Positions 32,067-39,331 of a stretch of DNA of 40,671 nt are shown here, one piece after another. The notes beneath the pieces are model-generated. The model was not told the origin of the DNA, did not search any database, and was given only the letters and a program-made list of their open reading frames with translations. Both the position numbers and the translations under genes were made by a program. Numbering within the stretch: position 1 is the stretch's first letter; every line of letters begins with the position of its first letter. Origin of the DNA: an uncultured Prevotella sp. (GTDB lineage: Bacteria; Bacteroidota; Bacteroidia; Bacteroidales; Bacteroidaceae); contig USAI01000011.1 in assembly GCA_900552675.1 (NCBI GenBank), positions 1 to 40,671 of the forward strand, written 5' to 3'.

Positions 32067-33383
32067 TTAACGTCCTATACAATGATAGTCGAAGCCCAAT
32101 TCTTTCATCTCTTGGGCGTCAAAGATATTTCTACCATCTATCAATAAGGGGCGTTTCATTCGGTCTTTCACCTTTTGCCAATCGGGCAAGCGGAACTGTT
32201 TCCATTCAGTAAGCAACAACAGGGCTTCAGAACCATCAACAGCGTCGTACATATCACGACAATAGGTTACTGCATCTCCCACACGACGCTTACATTCGTC
32301 CATGGCAATGGGGTCGTACACACGTATCTTGCAGCCAGCCTCGCTAAGCAAACGTATCATAACGAGGGCGGTAGACTCGCGCATATCATCAGTTTCAGGT
32401 TTGAAAGCTAACCCCCACAAGGTTACGGTATGTCCATTGAGCGATATGTTGCCAAAGGCTTTCTGCAACTTAGTGAACAGCAACGCCTTCTGTCGTTCAT
32501 TCACACGTTCTACGGCTTTCAGCACCTCCATGCTATAACCATTGTCATCGGCAGTTTTTACCAGGGCTTTTACATCCTTAGGAAAGCATGATCCGCCATA
32601 GCCACAGCCCGCATATAAAAACCGTCGGCCTATACGAGCATCGCTGCCTATACCATCGCGCACCATATTAACGTCGGCGCCTACTTTTTCGCACAAATTG
32701 GCAATATCGTTCATAAACGAAATGCGGGTGGCCAACATCGAGTTGGCTGCATATTTCGTCATCTCAGCGCTGGGAATATCCATAAAGATAACACGGAAAT
32801 TAACCAACAGGAAGGGCTTATACAACCGTGTAAGCAACCGTTTGGCACGCTCGCTATCAACGCCCACCACCACACGGTCAGGGCTCATAAAGTCTTTGAT
32901 AGCGCTACCCTCTTTCAAGAATTCGGGATTGCTGGCAACATCAAAATCAATCTGTACGCCACGTTTATCAAGCTCTTCATTGATCACATCACGTATCTTT
33001 ACTGCCGTTCCTACGGGCACCGTGCTCTTGGTTACCACCACAACATATTTATTGAGGTTGCGACCTATCGTACGTGCTACTTGCAGCACATATTTCAAAT
33101 CGGCCGAGCCATCCTCATCAGGAGGAGTACCCACTGCCGAGAAAATAATATCTTGTTCGTTGAGCACCGATTCAAGCGATGTTGTAAAATGAAGACGGCC
33201 TGCGGCATAGTTTTTTGTTACCAGCTCGTCAAGTCCAGGCTCATATATAGGCATTTTACCTTGCCTTAGCTCGGCTATCTTTTTCTCGTCGACATCTACA
33301 CAAGTTACATTAACACCTGTGTCGGCAAAACAGGCTCCTGTAACCAAGCCCACATAACCAGTTCCGACTATTGCTATATTCAT
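32067..33383 (-). CDS. ugd: UDP-glucose 6-dehydrogenase
   Basis: Oxidises UDP-glucose to UDP-glucuronate with two NAD+, supplying uronic acid for capsule or exopolysaccharide. The 438-aa protein has the NAD motif GTGYVGLVTG near the N-terminus, VDVDEKKI, YEPGLDELV, VTKSTVPVGT, ASNPEFLKEGSAI, and the catalytic cysteine Cys266 in GYGGSCFPKD. Downstream, TVTLWGLAFKPETDDMRES completes the family pattern. It is cytoplasmic. It is the first gene of the minus-strand sugar operon, behind its own strong promoter, with a leader of about 95 nt. Confidence 0.97.
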   Translation of the reverse strand: MNIAIVGTGYVGLVTGACFADTGVNVTCVDVDEKKIAELRQGKMPIYEPGLDELVTKNYAAGRLHFTTSLESVLNEQDIIFSAVGTPPDEDGSADLKYVLQVARTIGRNLNKYVVVVTKSTVPVGTAVKIRDVINEELDKRGVQIDFDVASNPEFLKEGSAIKDFMSPDRVVVGVDSERAKRLLTRLYKPFLLVNFRVIFMDIPSAEMTKYAANSMLATRISFMNDIANLCEKVGADVNMVRDGIGSDARIGRRFLYAGCGYGGSCFPKDVKALVKTADDNGYSMEVLKAVERVNERQKALLFTKLQKAFGNISLNGHTVTLWGLAFKPETDDMRESTALVMIRLLSEAGCKIRVYDPIAMDECKRRVGDAVTYCRDMYDAVDGSEALLLLTEWKQFRLPDWQKVKDRMKRPLLIDGRNIFDAQEMKELGFDYHCIGR

Positions 33384-33483
33384 ATTTTCTTACGATTTCT
33401 TAAGTTGTTTAGGCCCTTTCAGGCTTTCTTCCAGTGCTATTGCATGCCGTTTAAAGCATGAAGCCACACCTATAACCTATGTG

Positions 33484-33515
33484 CAAAGATAAAACAAATA
33501 TGCCGAACAGCAAAA
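33484..33515 (-). promoter_or_regulatory. Promoter of ugd
   Basis: On the minus strand, TTTG (33511-33514) and TATCTTTG (33484-33491) are separated by 19 nt, a full consensus. The start of transcription would be near 33478. It is back to back with the promoter of the HU/SPOR gene. Confidence 0.8.
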
Positions 33516-33562
33516 CAATCATCGTTTTTTCACTGACCTTATTAAAAAATAGCAAAAAAATA

Positions 33563-33593
33563 ATTGCCAGTACAAACCTTTTTAGTATCTTTG
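33563..33593 (+). promoter_or_regulatory. Promoter of the HU/SPOR gene
   Basis: ATTG at 33563-33566 and TATCTTTG at 33586-33593 are separated by 19 nt. The last G of the -7 box is 6 nt before a GTG at 33599, which is the predicted translation start. Confidence 0.75.
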
Positions 33594-33598
33594 CAAAT

Positions 33599-34627
33599 GT
33601 GATAGATTTTGAAAGACATATAACAAAGTTGTTGCTGAGCAACGATTGCGTCATTGTTCCGGGCTTTGGTGGGTTTATGGCTCACCACATGGAAGCACGG
33701 TACGATGCCGAGTCGCATTTGTTCTACCCACCCCACCGCACGCTCGGCTTCAACCCACAACTTACTATGAACGACTCGTTGCTCGTGCAGTCGTTTATTG
33801 AGGTTTATGACATCAGCTATCCTGAAGCACTAACACGGATAGAAGAAGATGTAAACGAGCTAAAACATATATTAGACGCTGAAGGCGAATATGAGATGAG
33901 CGGATTAGGCACACTTGTGCTTAACCATGAAGGCAAATACGAGTTTACACCATGCGAAGCAGGTATCCTCACCCCTAATCTTTACGGGCTGAGCACCTTT
34001 GAGATGGCAAAGACGACGACAGATGCCGAAGTTACACCATCTGCCAAGGTGGTCTCGCTACCTGTTTGCGACACGCCAACAGAAGTTGCAGCCAACGATG
34101 CTGGAAAGATTGTTTCTATAGAAGAAGCATCAAAACGCACAGCCCCCCTGTGGCTGTTGCGCGACATTGCTGCTGTGTGCATCATCCTCATTGCGGTTAT
34201 CCTCATGCCAAAACCTGCCAACAACAAGGCCACAAACCTTGCCAACGCCGAGGTTAACACCACATTGCTCACAAAAATTATGCCCAAAGACATCACCACT
34301 GGCGAACCACAATCGTTAGAAGTATGTCCGAAAACGGCTGACACCGAAGATCAATTGGTAGCTACCCACAAGGCAAAAGAAGCTACAACGCCCACCTACA
34401 CCGTGGTATTAGCAAGTCGTGTGAGCAAAGTTGGTGCCGAGCAATGGGTTAAGAAGCTGCATGCCGAAGGCCTTACTGAAGCCGAAGTGCTTATTGGCTT
34501 TGGCTACACAAAGGTGGTTTATGGCAAGTATGCATCATACACTGACGCACACCAAATGTTGCAACGCCTCAACAAAAACGAAGAACTAAGCAACAGTTGG
34601 ATTATGAACCTCACTGCAGCAAATTAA
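33599..34627 (+). CDS. HU-domain/SPOR-domain membrane protein
   Basis: A 342-aa protein starting at a GTG: VIDFERHITKLLLSNDCVIV matches the typical start of HU-CCDC81/SPOR proteins of Bacteroidetes, and the promoter lies in the frame upstream, so longer starts are excluded. Order: N-terminal tandem HU-like domains (1-135, with PGFGGF, HRTLGFNPQL and MSGLGTLVLN), linker, one membrane helix (184-204), low-complexity periplasmic linker, C-terminal SPOR domain (265-338, TYTVVLASRVSKVGAEQWVKKL...). SPOR domains bind denuded septal peptidoglycan; the HU-like part faces the cytoplasm and could bind DNA or protein, so the protein may link nucleoid and division site. A zinc-ribbon/FHA gene follows 54 nt later. 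The predicted mRNA has no 5' leader. Confidence 0.85.
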   Translation: MIDFERHITKLLLSNDCVIVPGFGGFMAHHMEARYDAESHLFYPPHRTLGFNPQLTMNDSLLVQSFIEVYDISYPEALTRIEEDVNELKHILDAEGEYEMSGLGTLVLNHEGKYEFTPCEAGILTPNLYGLSTFEMAKTTTDAEVTPSAKVVSLPVCDTPTEVAANDAGKIVSIEEASKRTAPLWLLRDIAAVCIILIAVILMPKPANNKATNLANAEVNTTLLTKIMPKDITTGEPQSLEVCPKTADTEDQLVATHKAKEATTPTYTVVLASRVSKVGAEQWVKKLHAEGLTEAEVLIGFGYTKVVYGKYASYTDAHQMLQRLNKNEELSNSWIMNLTAAN

Positions 34628-34681
34628 TTATCTCATTTATTTTATTTCCCGCACAACGTAAAATTATACGGAAACAAAAAC

Positions 34682-35218
34682 ATGAAAAGAGTACGTTGCC
34701 CCAAATGTGACAACTTTATCACTTTCGACGAAACAAAATATACCAGCGGACAATCGTTGGTGTTTGAATGTCCGCAATGTGGCAAACAGTTTGGTATACG
34801 CATAGGCGTATCGAAACTGCGCGACAGACAGAAAGAAGAAAACCCCGAAGATGTAGCCGAAGACCAGCAGTGTGGCAGCATCGTGGTAATTGAAAACGTG
34901 TTCCATTACAAACAAATCATCCCACTACGCATGGGCGACAATAGCATTGGCCGATACATGAAAGGTAGTGGTGTGACGTGCCCCATCGAGACAAACGACC
35001 CCAGTATTGATATGCACCATTGCGTTATCAATGTAAGTCGCGATAAGAAGGGCGGACTGAAATACACACTGCGCGATGGGCCCAGCTATACTGGCACATT
35101 TGTTGACAACGAAATTCTTGGCGACCGCGAGCGTCGCATCATTCACCATGGCACACTGTTCACCCTTGGTGCTACCAGCATCATCTTACGCGAAGCAGGT
35201 AAAGAAGACGACGAATAA
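34682..35218 (+). CDS. Zinc-ribbon plus FHA-domain protein
   Basis: A 178-aa soluble protein. The first 40 residues form a zinc ribbon with Cys6/Cys9 (CPKC) and Cys30/Cys33 (CPQC). Residues 65-172 form a forkhead-associated domain: SIGRYMKGSGV at the start, NDPSIDMHHCVINV (Ser and His of the phospho-binding loop), a turn YTLRDGPSYTGTFVDNEIL, and the closing strand HHGTLFTLGATSIILRE. FHA domains read phosphothreonine, so a role in Ser/Thr kinase signalling is plausible, but no kinase is in the window. It follows the HU/SPOR gene by 54 nt without a promoter box and ends in a strong terminator. It shares the zinc-ribbon N-terminus style with the membrane protein at 6328. Confidence 0.85.
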   Translation: MKRVRCPKCDNFITFDETKYTSGQSLVFECPQCGKQFGIRIGVSKLRDRQKEENPEDVAEDQQCGSIVVIENVFHYKQIIPLRMGDNSIGRYMKGSGVTCPIETNDPSIDMHHCVINVSRDKKGGLKYTLRDGPSYTGTFVDNEILGDRERRIIHHGTLFTLGATSIILREAGKEDDE

Positions 35219-35244
35219 AGAGAATAACAACGATAATTATATAT

Positions 35245-35296
35245 TCCCCTTAACGGTTTATACCTTATATAGTATTAACCGTCAAGGGGATTTTTT
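35245..35296 (+). terminator. Terminator of the HU/SPOR-FHA unit
   Basis: TCCCCTTAACGGTT (35245-35258) pairs with AACCGTCAAGGGGA (35277-35290), one internal mismatch, with further pairing inside. TTTTTT follows (35291-35296). Confidence 0.92.
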
Positions 35297-35382
35297 ATAT
35301 CACAAGACCAATACAAAAGGCTCTAAAACACGAGTATCTTAAACCAATAAAGAAGTAAAAGAGAACATTTTTGCACATTTTT

Positions 35383-35413
35383 ATTGGTAAGTGTGCAAAA
35401 ATTTGTACCTTTG
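35383..35413 (+). promoter_or_regulatory. Promoter of fabI
   Basis: ATTG (35383-35386) and TACCTTTG (35406-35413) have 19-nt spacing. The start of transcription would be near 35419, giving a leader of about 28 nt. Confidence 0.75.
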
Positions 35414-35446
35414 CACCGAAATTTTACATTAGAAAGAAAAAAATTT

Positions 35447-36307
35447 ATGTCTTTTAATTTATTGAAAGGAAAGCGCGGTATTATCTTCGGCGCATTGAAC
35501 GACGCATCAATTGCGTGGAAAGTAGCAGAACGTGCCGTAGAAGAAGGCGCACAGATTGTGTTGACAAACACGGCTGTAGCATGCCGTATGGGAACCATCG
35601 ACGAACTGGCAAAGAAGACCAATGCCACCGTTATTCCCGCTGACGCAACATCGGTTGACGACCTTAACAACTTGTTTATACAGGCTCAGGAAGCACTGGG
35701 CGGCAAAATCGACTTCGTGTTACACTCATGTGCCATGAGCGTAAATATGCGCAAAAAACGTACATACGACGATCTCGACTATGGTTTCTTAGACAAAACA
35801 CTCGACATCTCGGCTATCTCGTTCCATAAAATGCTGCAAGTAGCTAAAAAACTTGATGCTCTCAACGAGGGCGCCTCAGTGTTGGCCCTCACCTATGTTG
35901 CTTCACACCGCACCTTCTTCGGCTATAACGATATGGCCGATGCAAAGTCGTTGCTCGAGTCTATCGCCCGCAGCTTTGGCTACATCTACGGTCGCGAAAA
36001 AGGCGTACGTATCAATACCATCTCTCAGTCGCCCACATTCACCACTGCTGGTAGCGGCATCAAGGGCTTCGATGGCCTTTACGACTTCTCTGACCGTATG
36101 TCGCCCTTAGGCAACGCCTCAGCCGACGAGTGTGCCGACTATTGCGTCGTGATGTTCTCTGACCTCACCCGCAAGGTTACCATGCAGACGCTGTTCCACG
36201 ATGGCGGCTTCTCAAACATGGGTATGTCATTACGCGGCATGACTCAGTATAACAAGTCGTTCATCGACGAGAACCGCGACGAAAACGGAAATATCATCTA
36301 CGGATAA
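35447..36307 (+). CDS. fabI: Enoyl-[acyl-carrier-protein] reductase (NADH), FabI type
   Basis: Reduces the enoyl-ACP double bond in the last step of each fatty acid elongation round. The 286-aa protein begins at MSFNLLKGKRG, downstream of a consensus promoter that excludes the longer frame. It has the FabI nucleotide-binding start KRGIIFGALNDASIAW, VLHSCAMS, and the catalytic pair Tyr160-x6-Lys167 (YNDMADAK), then INTISQSPTFTTAGSGI and LFHDGGFSNMG. The sequence is divergent: YVASHRTFFGYN stands where FabI has a YGG..V-type stretch, and the C-terminal tail (KSFIDENRDENGNIIYG) is extended. Some relatives in this phylum are annotated as plain short-chain dehydrogenases, so a different substrate is possible. 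It is monocistronic and cytoplasmic. Confidence 0.88.
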   Translation: MSFNLLKGKRGIIFGALNDASIAWKVAERAVEEGAQIVLTNTAVACRMGTIDELAKKTNATVIPADATSVDDLNNLFIQAQEALGGKIDFVLHSCAMSVNMRKKRTYDDLDYGFLDKTLDISAISFHKMLQVAKKLDALNEGASVLALTYVASHRTFFGYNDMADAKSLLESIARSFGYIYGREKGVRINTISQSPTFTTAGSGIKGFDGLYDFSDRMSPLGNASADECADYCVVMFSDLTRKVTMQTLFHDGGFSNMGMSLRGMTQYNKSFIDENRDENGNIIYG

Positions 36308-36387
36308 CGCATAACTCTCTGCCATACCGCTTGCCAAGACAAAAAACTGTAGCAAGCCGAAAGCATGAGTATTTGATACAAATACTA

Positions 36388-36440
36388 AACGAGCCAAAGG
36401 AAACTTGGTATTTTTACCAACCCTTTGGCTCGTTTCTTTT
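36388..36440 (+). terminator. Terminator of fabI
   Basis: AACGAGCCAAAGG (36388-36400) pairs with CCTTTGGCTCGTT (36422-36434), with a smaller inner stem TTGGTA/TACCAA. TTCTTTT follows. On the minus strand it may also serve the convergent ATPase gene, whose stop is at 36468. Confidence 0.9.
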
Positions 36441-36467
36441 TATTATATGTTACTTATTACTAAACAA

Positions 36468-37838
36468 CTATTGCATCACTTCAGGTATGATACAATCACT
36501 ATCTGAAACAGGTTCGTTCTTATAGAACATTACATAATAGATAGGCATATAGGTTATACCTTGTTCTACATGTACGTTCTGTTCGTTACTAAACACTACG
36601 GCTCGCGTAATGTGATAATCAGTAGTTGCAAGAAACTTATCTAAAGCGCTGTGCACTTTATAATCTTTCCCCGACTTCACCTCTATAGGCAACACCGTCA
36701 GTGTTGAATAGTCGTCTATCAGAAAATCCACCTCACCGCGTTGTTTGTTGTCATAGTAGTGAAGCGCATATCCATGAGCATGAAGCTCTTGTGCCACTAC
36801 CGACTCGTACACCGAACCGAGATTAACACTGCACACATCACCCAACACCGCATTAATATTAGTGGCATATAACAAGTTGGTAAGCAACCCCACATCACTA
36901 AGATATAGCTTCAATAAATTTTTGCTTTCCGACTCGATAAGCGGAAACTTAGGATTACTAATGGCACGAACAGCAAGCGCCACGCCCGAGTTAGTGAGAT
37001 ATTCAAACTCGTCAGCATAATCGCTAAACTGCTTATGACCAGCCTTGCCTTCAATGTTCTTCACGACGATACGCTTCTTCTTGTTCTCCATATTCGAGGG
37101 AATCAAATCGTAAATATTACGTATCACCAATTTCTTCTCATCATCATATTGCGAAGCATCAATACGATAAAGGGCGTGAATATCGCGCTGAATATCACGT
37201 ACGTGGGCAATGTTTCGGTTTTCAATAAACTTGTTGATGGCATCAGGCATACCTCCCACCAGCAGGTATATCTTAAACTGTTGCAACATATAGTTGTGCA
37301 ATGAGTCGTTAAGAGATTGTCCCTTTTTAAAACACTCTTCCACCCCATCAATGGTAGCCTGTGCGCATCCCATTGCTAACAGAAACTCCTCAAAGTCAAG
37401 CGGATACATCTGCTCTATGGCAATGCTTCCTATCGGTACCGATGGCGTTTGTGTCAGGGCCACACCAAGCTCCGATCCGCTGGCTATATAACGATATCGC
37501 CCATCCTCGTTCAGAAACTTCAGCATCGTCATAAGGTGCGGATAACTTTGTATCTCGTCAAGGAACACTAATGTGTCCTTATTGTTCCCTAATTTGTTGC
37601 CTACCAAAGCCCCCAACTGAAGATAAAAGTCGTCCCTGCTTCTTACCGTGGCAAAAATACCAGCACCTTCCTTGTCTGCCTTGAGATTTATTTCTACAAA
37701 GTTTTTAAACATGCGGCTACCCACATATCTAACGATATACGACTTGCCTATCTGCCTTGCCCCATTGACCAGCAGTATCTTATTGGGCTCATTCTGAAGA
37801 AATTGCTCTAAGTGTGCAGCAAACTTTCTGTATAACAT
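36468..37838 (-). CDS. AAA ATPase with DUF4143 domain
   Basis: A 456-aa protein of the widespread but poorly understood AAA_14/DUF4143 family. Walker A is GARQIGKS (26-33), Walker B is TLVFLDEIQ (89-97), followed by the sensor region YIASGSELGVAL. The second half (from about 200) holds the DUF4143 features LYLSDVGLLTNLLYATN, GSVYESVVAQELHAHG and LHYYDNKQRGEVDFLIDD, the last resembling a PD-(D/E)xK nuclease core (EVDF ... PIEVKSGK). Its function is unknown; members have been linked to defence or to transporter-associated regulation. It is a lone gene, with a -7 box about 100 nt upstream and the 33-bp repeats behind that. The convergent fabI terminator closes it. Confidence 0.88.
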   Translation of the reverse strand: MLYRKFAAHLEQFLQNEPNKILLVNGARQIGKSYIVRYVGSRMFKNFVEINLKADKEGAGIFATVRSRDDFYLQLGALVGNKLGNNKDTLVFLDEIQSYPHLMTMLKFLNEDGRYRYIASGSELGVALTQTPSVPIGSIAIEQMYPLDFEEFLLAMGCAQATIDGVEECFKKGQSLNDSLHNYMLQQFKIYLLVGGMPDAINKFIENRNIAHVRDIQRDIHALYRIDASQYDDEKKLVIRNIYDLIPSNMENKKKRIVVKNIEGKAGHKQFSDYADEFEYLTNSGVALAVRAISNPKFPLIESESKNLLKLYLSDVGLLTNLLYATNINAVLGDVCSVNLGSVYESVVAQELHAHGYALHYYDNKQRGEVDFLIDDYSTLTVLPIEVKSGKDYKVHSALDKFLATTDYHITRAVVFSNEQNVHVEQGITYMPIYYVMFYKNEPVSDSDCIIPEVMQ

Positions 37839-37937
37839 ATCCTTACCTTTAAAAGTTTATTAGATAGTGCAAATTGAGAGCAAAATATAAAGCTTGCTTG
37901 AATATAATGCCGAGATGCAGCCTATCTATATCTTAGG

Positions 37938-37945
37938 CAAAGATA
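37938..37945 (-). promoter_or_regulatory. Probable -7 box of the AAA/DUF4143 gene
   Basis: On the minus strand the sequence reads TATCTTTG. A TTTTG at 37961-37965 is only 15 nt away, short of the usual 19-21, so the -33 element is uncertain. The predicted leader is about 95 nt. The 33-bp array begins about 30 bp further upstream. Confidence 0.55.
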
Positions 37946-37976
37946 CAAAAAATCTTCCATCAAAAGAACTTTTCAA

Positions 37977-38108
37977 GAATTATTCCGAGTTTTTACACCA
38001 CAAATACAGGAATTATTCCGAATTTTCATATACACAAAACAGGAATTATTCCAAGTTTTCGCACCCTAAAAACAGGAATTATTCTATATTTCGTGGTGCA
38101 GTAATACA
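37977..38108. repeat. 4 x 33-bp tandem repeat with GGAATtATTCC dyads
   Basis: The word GAATTATT begins at 37977, 38010, 38043 and 38076, exactly 33 bp apart. In units 2 and 3 the conserved core is CAGGAATTATTCC followed by a Tyr-less AT-rich part of similar composition; GGAAT-T-ATTCC is an 11-bp dyad; units 1 and 4 are slightly diverged. Because 33 is a multiple of three, a plus-strand frame stays open across it (11-residue repeats with NYSEF or NYSKF), but it starts with TTG and I judge it not to be a gene. The array lies upstream of the AAA/DUF4143 promoter. Confidence 0.9.
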
Positions 38109-38128
38109 ACATTACATTTGTAATGTTG
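38107..38128. repeat. 22-bp dyad, operator-like
   Basis: CAACATTACA (38107-38116) and TGTAATGTTG (38119-38128) are perfect 10-bp complements separated by TT. It sits at the end of the 33-bp array. As an RNA hairpin its 2-nt loop would be strained, so a DNA dyad for a dimeric protein is more likely. Confidence 0.7.
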
Positions 38129-38492
38129 ATTTCCTGTAGCCTCTGACTCCTCAAGCTATCATGTCTTGTTTTATCTACAATTTGCCTACAAAAATACATT
38201 ATTTTCTGCGATATCGGTTATGTCACATTATATAATTACAGAAAATTAATCGTAAAAAAATCAATAACACTATTGTAATCTCGTTTTATTATTGTTTTCT
38301 GCAACACGAAAAAAGTTGCTTGACAGCAAACGAATCCTTTAAAATCTGCACTACTTGCCATTTCTCTATTTTATGTTTTACAGTGCAAAGGTATTCAATT
38401 TCATACATATATCCACAGAAGCAATAGAATGCTTTCGAATAGTTCAAGGGACTAAAGACACACATTCTGAACCAAGCTAGTTTATTTAGAGA
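38129..38492. other. AT-rich intergenic region
   Basis: No convincing gene on either strand. A TACCTTTG box (minus strand, 38386-38393) precedes a 41-codon minus frame (38236-38361), but no -33 element is seen and the composition is not protein-like, so no gene is called. Confidence 0.5.
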
Positions 38493-38545
38493 GGCTTACT
38501 TATTAAAAAGTAAGCCCGAAGTCTAATTTTAGAAGACTTCGGGCT
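38493..38545 (-). terminator. Terminator of pgpA, with overlapping second hairpin
   Basis: AGCCCGAAGTCT (38513-38524) and AGACTTCGGGCT (38534-38545) form a perfect 12-bp stem 23 nt after the pgpA stop. On the minus strand TACTTTTTAATAAG follows. GGCTTACTT (38493-38501) pairs with AAGTAAGCC (38508-38516), sharing 4 nt with the first stem. Confidence 0.9.
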
Positions 38546-38568
38546 GTATATTTGTGCGTATTATAGTT

Positions 38569-39087
38569 TTAGCGGACAACGAAGCTTATTAATAAAGTTA
38601 ATAGAAATGCATAAGTTCCTGCCAAGGCATCATCAAGCATACATCCTAAACCTCCATGAATATTTTTGTTTATCCAACGACAACCAAGCGGTTTGGTTAT
38701 GTCAATAACTCTAAAAAGAACGAATCCAATAAATGCTAATAATATTGTTATATAGCTGGGGCCTGGAACAAAAGTTGCCGCAAGAACGGCAATCCATGTA
38801 CCAAAAAATTCATCAATGACAACAGATCTTGGATCAGCGCCCCAGTATTGTTCCATAACGTTATCAGTCCAAACACCAACAACAAAACAACTGATTATTA
38901 AAAATAACGTTGCAAGGAATAGCAATAAAGGAGAAAGTAAAAAATATAGCCCTATCCATATTAACAAAGCCAAAAATGCGCCTGCTGTACCTGGAGCTAT
39001 AGGAACAAAACCTGTTCCAAAGCCTGTTGAAATGACAAGATGCAATAAAGGGACATTTTTAATGTCATGATTGTTGTTATTACTCAT
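38569..39087 (-). CDS. pgpA: Phosphatidylglycerophosphatase A
   Basis: Removes the phosphate from phosphatidylglycerol phosphate, the last step of phosphatidylglycerol synthesis in the inner membrane. The 172-aa protein has the PgpA signatures GTGFVPIAPGTAG (24-36), DPRSVVIDEFFG (85-96) and, near the C-terminus, FRVIDITKPLG, NIHGGLGCMLDDALAG, with four hydrophobic helices. Length and order are typical, and the acidic residues of the metal site (DE in IDEFFG, DD in LDDALAG) are present. It starts 1 nt after the stop of a 56-aa gene, which indicates translational coupling. A strong terminator follows. Confidence 0.95.
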   Translation of the reverse strand: MSNNNNHDIKNVPLLHLVISTGFGTGFVPIAPGTAGAFLALLIWIGLYFLLSPLLLFLATLFLIISCFVVGVWTDNVMEQYWGADPRSVVIDEFFGTWIAVLAATFVPGPSYITILLAFIGFVLFRVIDITKPLGCRWINKNIHGGLGCMLDDALAGTYAFLLTLLISFVVR

Positions 39088-39088
39088 A

Positions 39089-39259
39089 TTACTTACCGAA
39101 TAACGCTTCTAATATCATCTTACCTATTTTACGTTCTATACCCGCTTTAGATGTTGGGATGCCTGTTTGGCGAGCTATCTTTTGTTTTGCCTGAGTTATA
39201 CCTAAAGCCCTTTTCCAAGAAAACGAAAGACCAGGAATCCTTGTGTTTGTTTTCCCCAT
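39089..39259 (-). CDS. Small basic protein, 56 aa, coupled to pgpA
   Basis: Not recognised. The frame begins with ATG at 39259 and ends with TAA at 39089; the sequence TAATATG joins it to pgpA with 1 nt between stop and start. The product begins MGKTNTRIPGLSFSWKRALG, continues ITQAKQKIARQTGIPTSKAG and ends IERKIGKMILEALFGK. It is strongly basic (about 13 Lys/Arg), has no signal peptide or membrane helix, and the middle part (ITQAKQKIARQTGIPTS) resembles a helix-turn-helix or nucleic-acid binding helix. Protein-like composition and tight coupling argue for a real gene. No clear -7 box was found upstream, and a terminator of the P-type ATPase lies before it. Confidence 0.7.
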   Translation of the reverse strand: MGKTNTRIPGLSFSWKRALGITQAKQKIARQTGIPTSKAGIERKIGKMILEALFGK

Positions 39260-39331
39260 GTTTATTAAAAATCTTAGTGTCTTTGAAAACTATGACTGTA
39301 ATGAATAATTACAATTTGTTTTATGAATTAT

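Noticed and set aside
35384..35446. Longer N-terminus for FabI
   Set aside because: The consensus promoter box at 35406-35413 lies inside this stretch, and family alignment begins at MSFNLLKGKRG.
37894..38139. Plus-strand frame of 81 codons with 11-residue NYSEF-type repeats
   Set aside because: It begins with TTG, has no promoter box in the right orientation, and stays open only because the 33-bp repeat is a multiple of three.
38236..38361. Minus-strand 41-codon frame behind a TACCTTTG box
   Set aside because: Composition is not protein-like, no -33 element is seen, and nothing confirms conservation. Kept only as a note in the gap entry.
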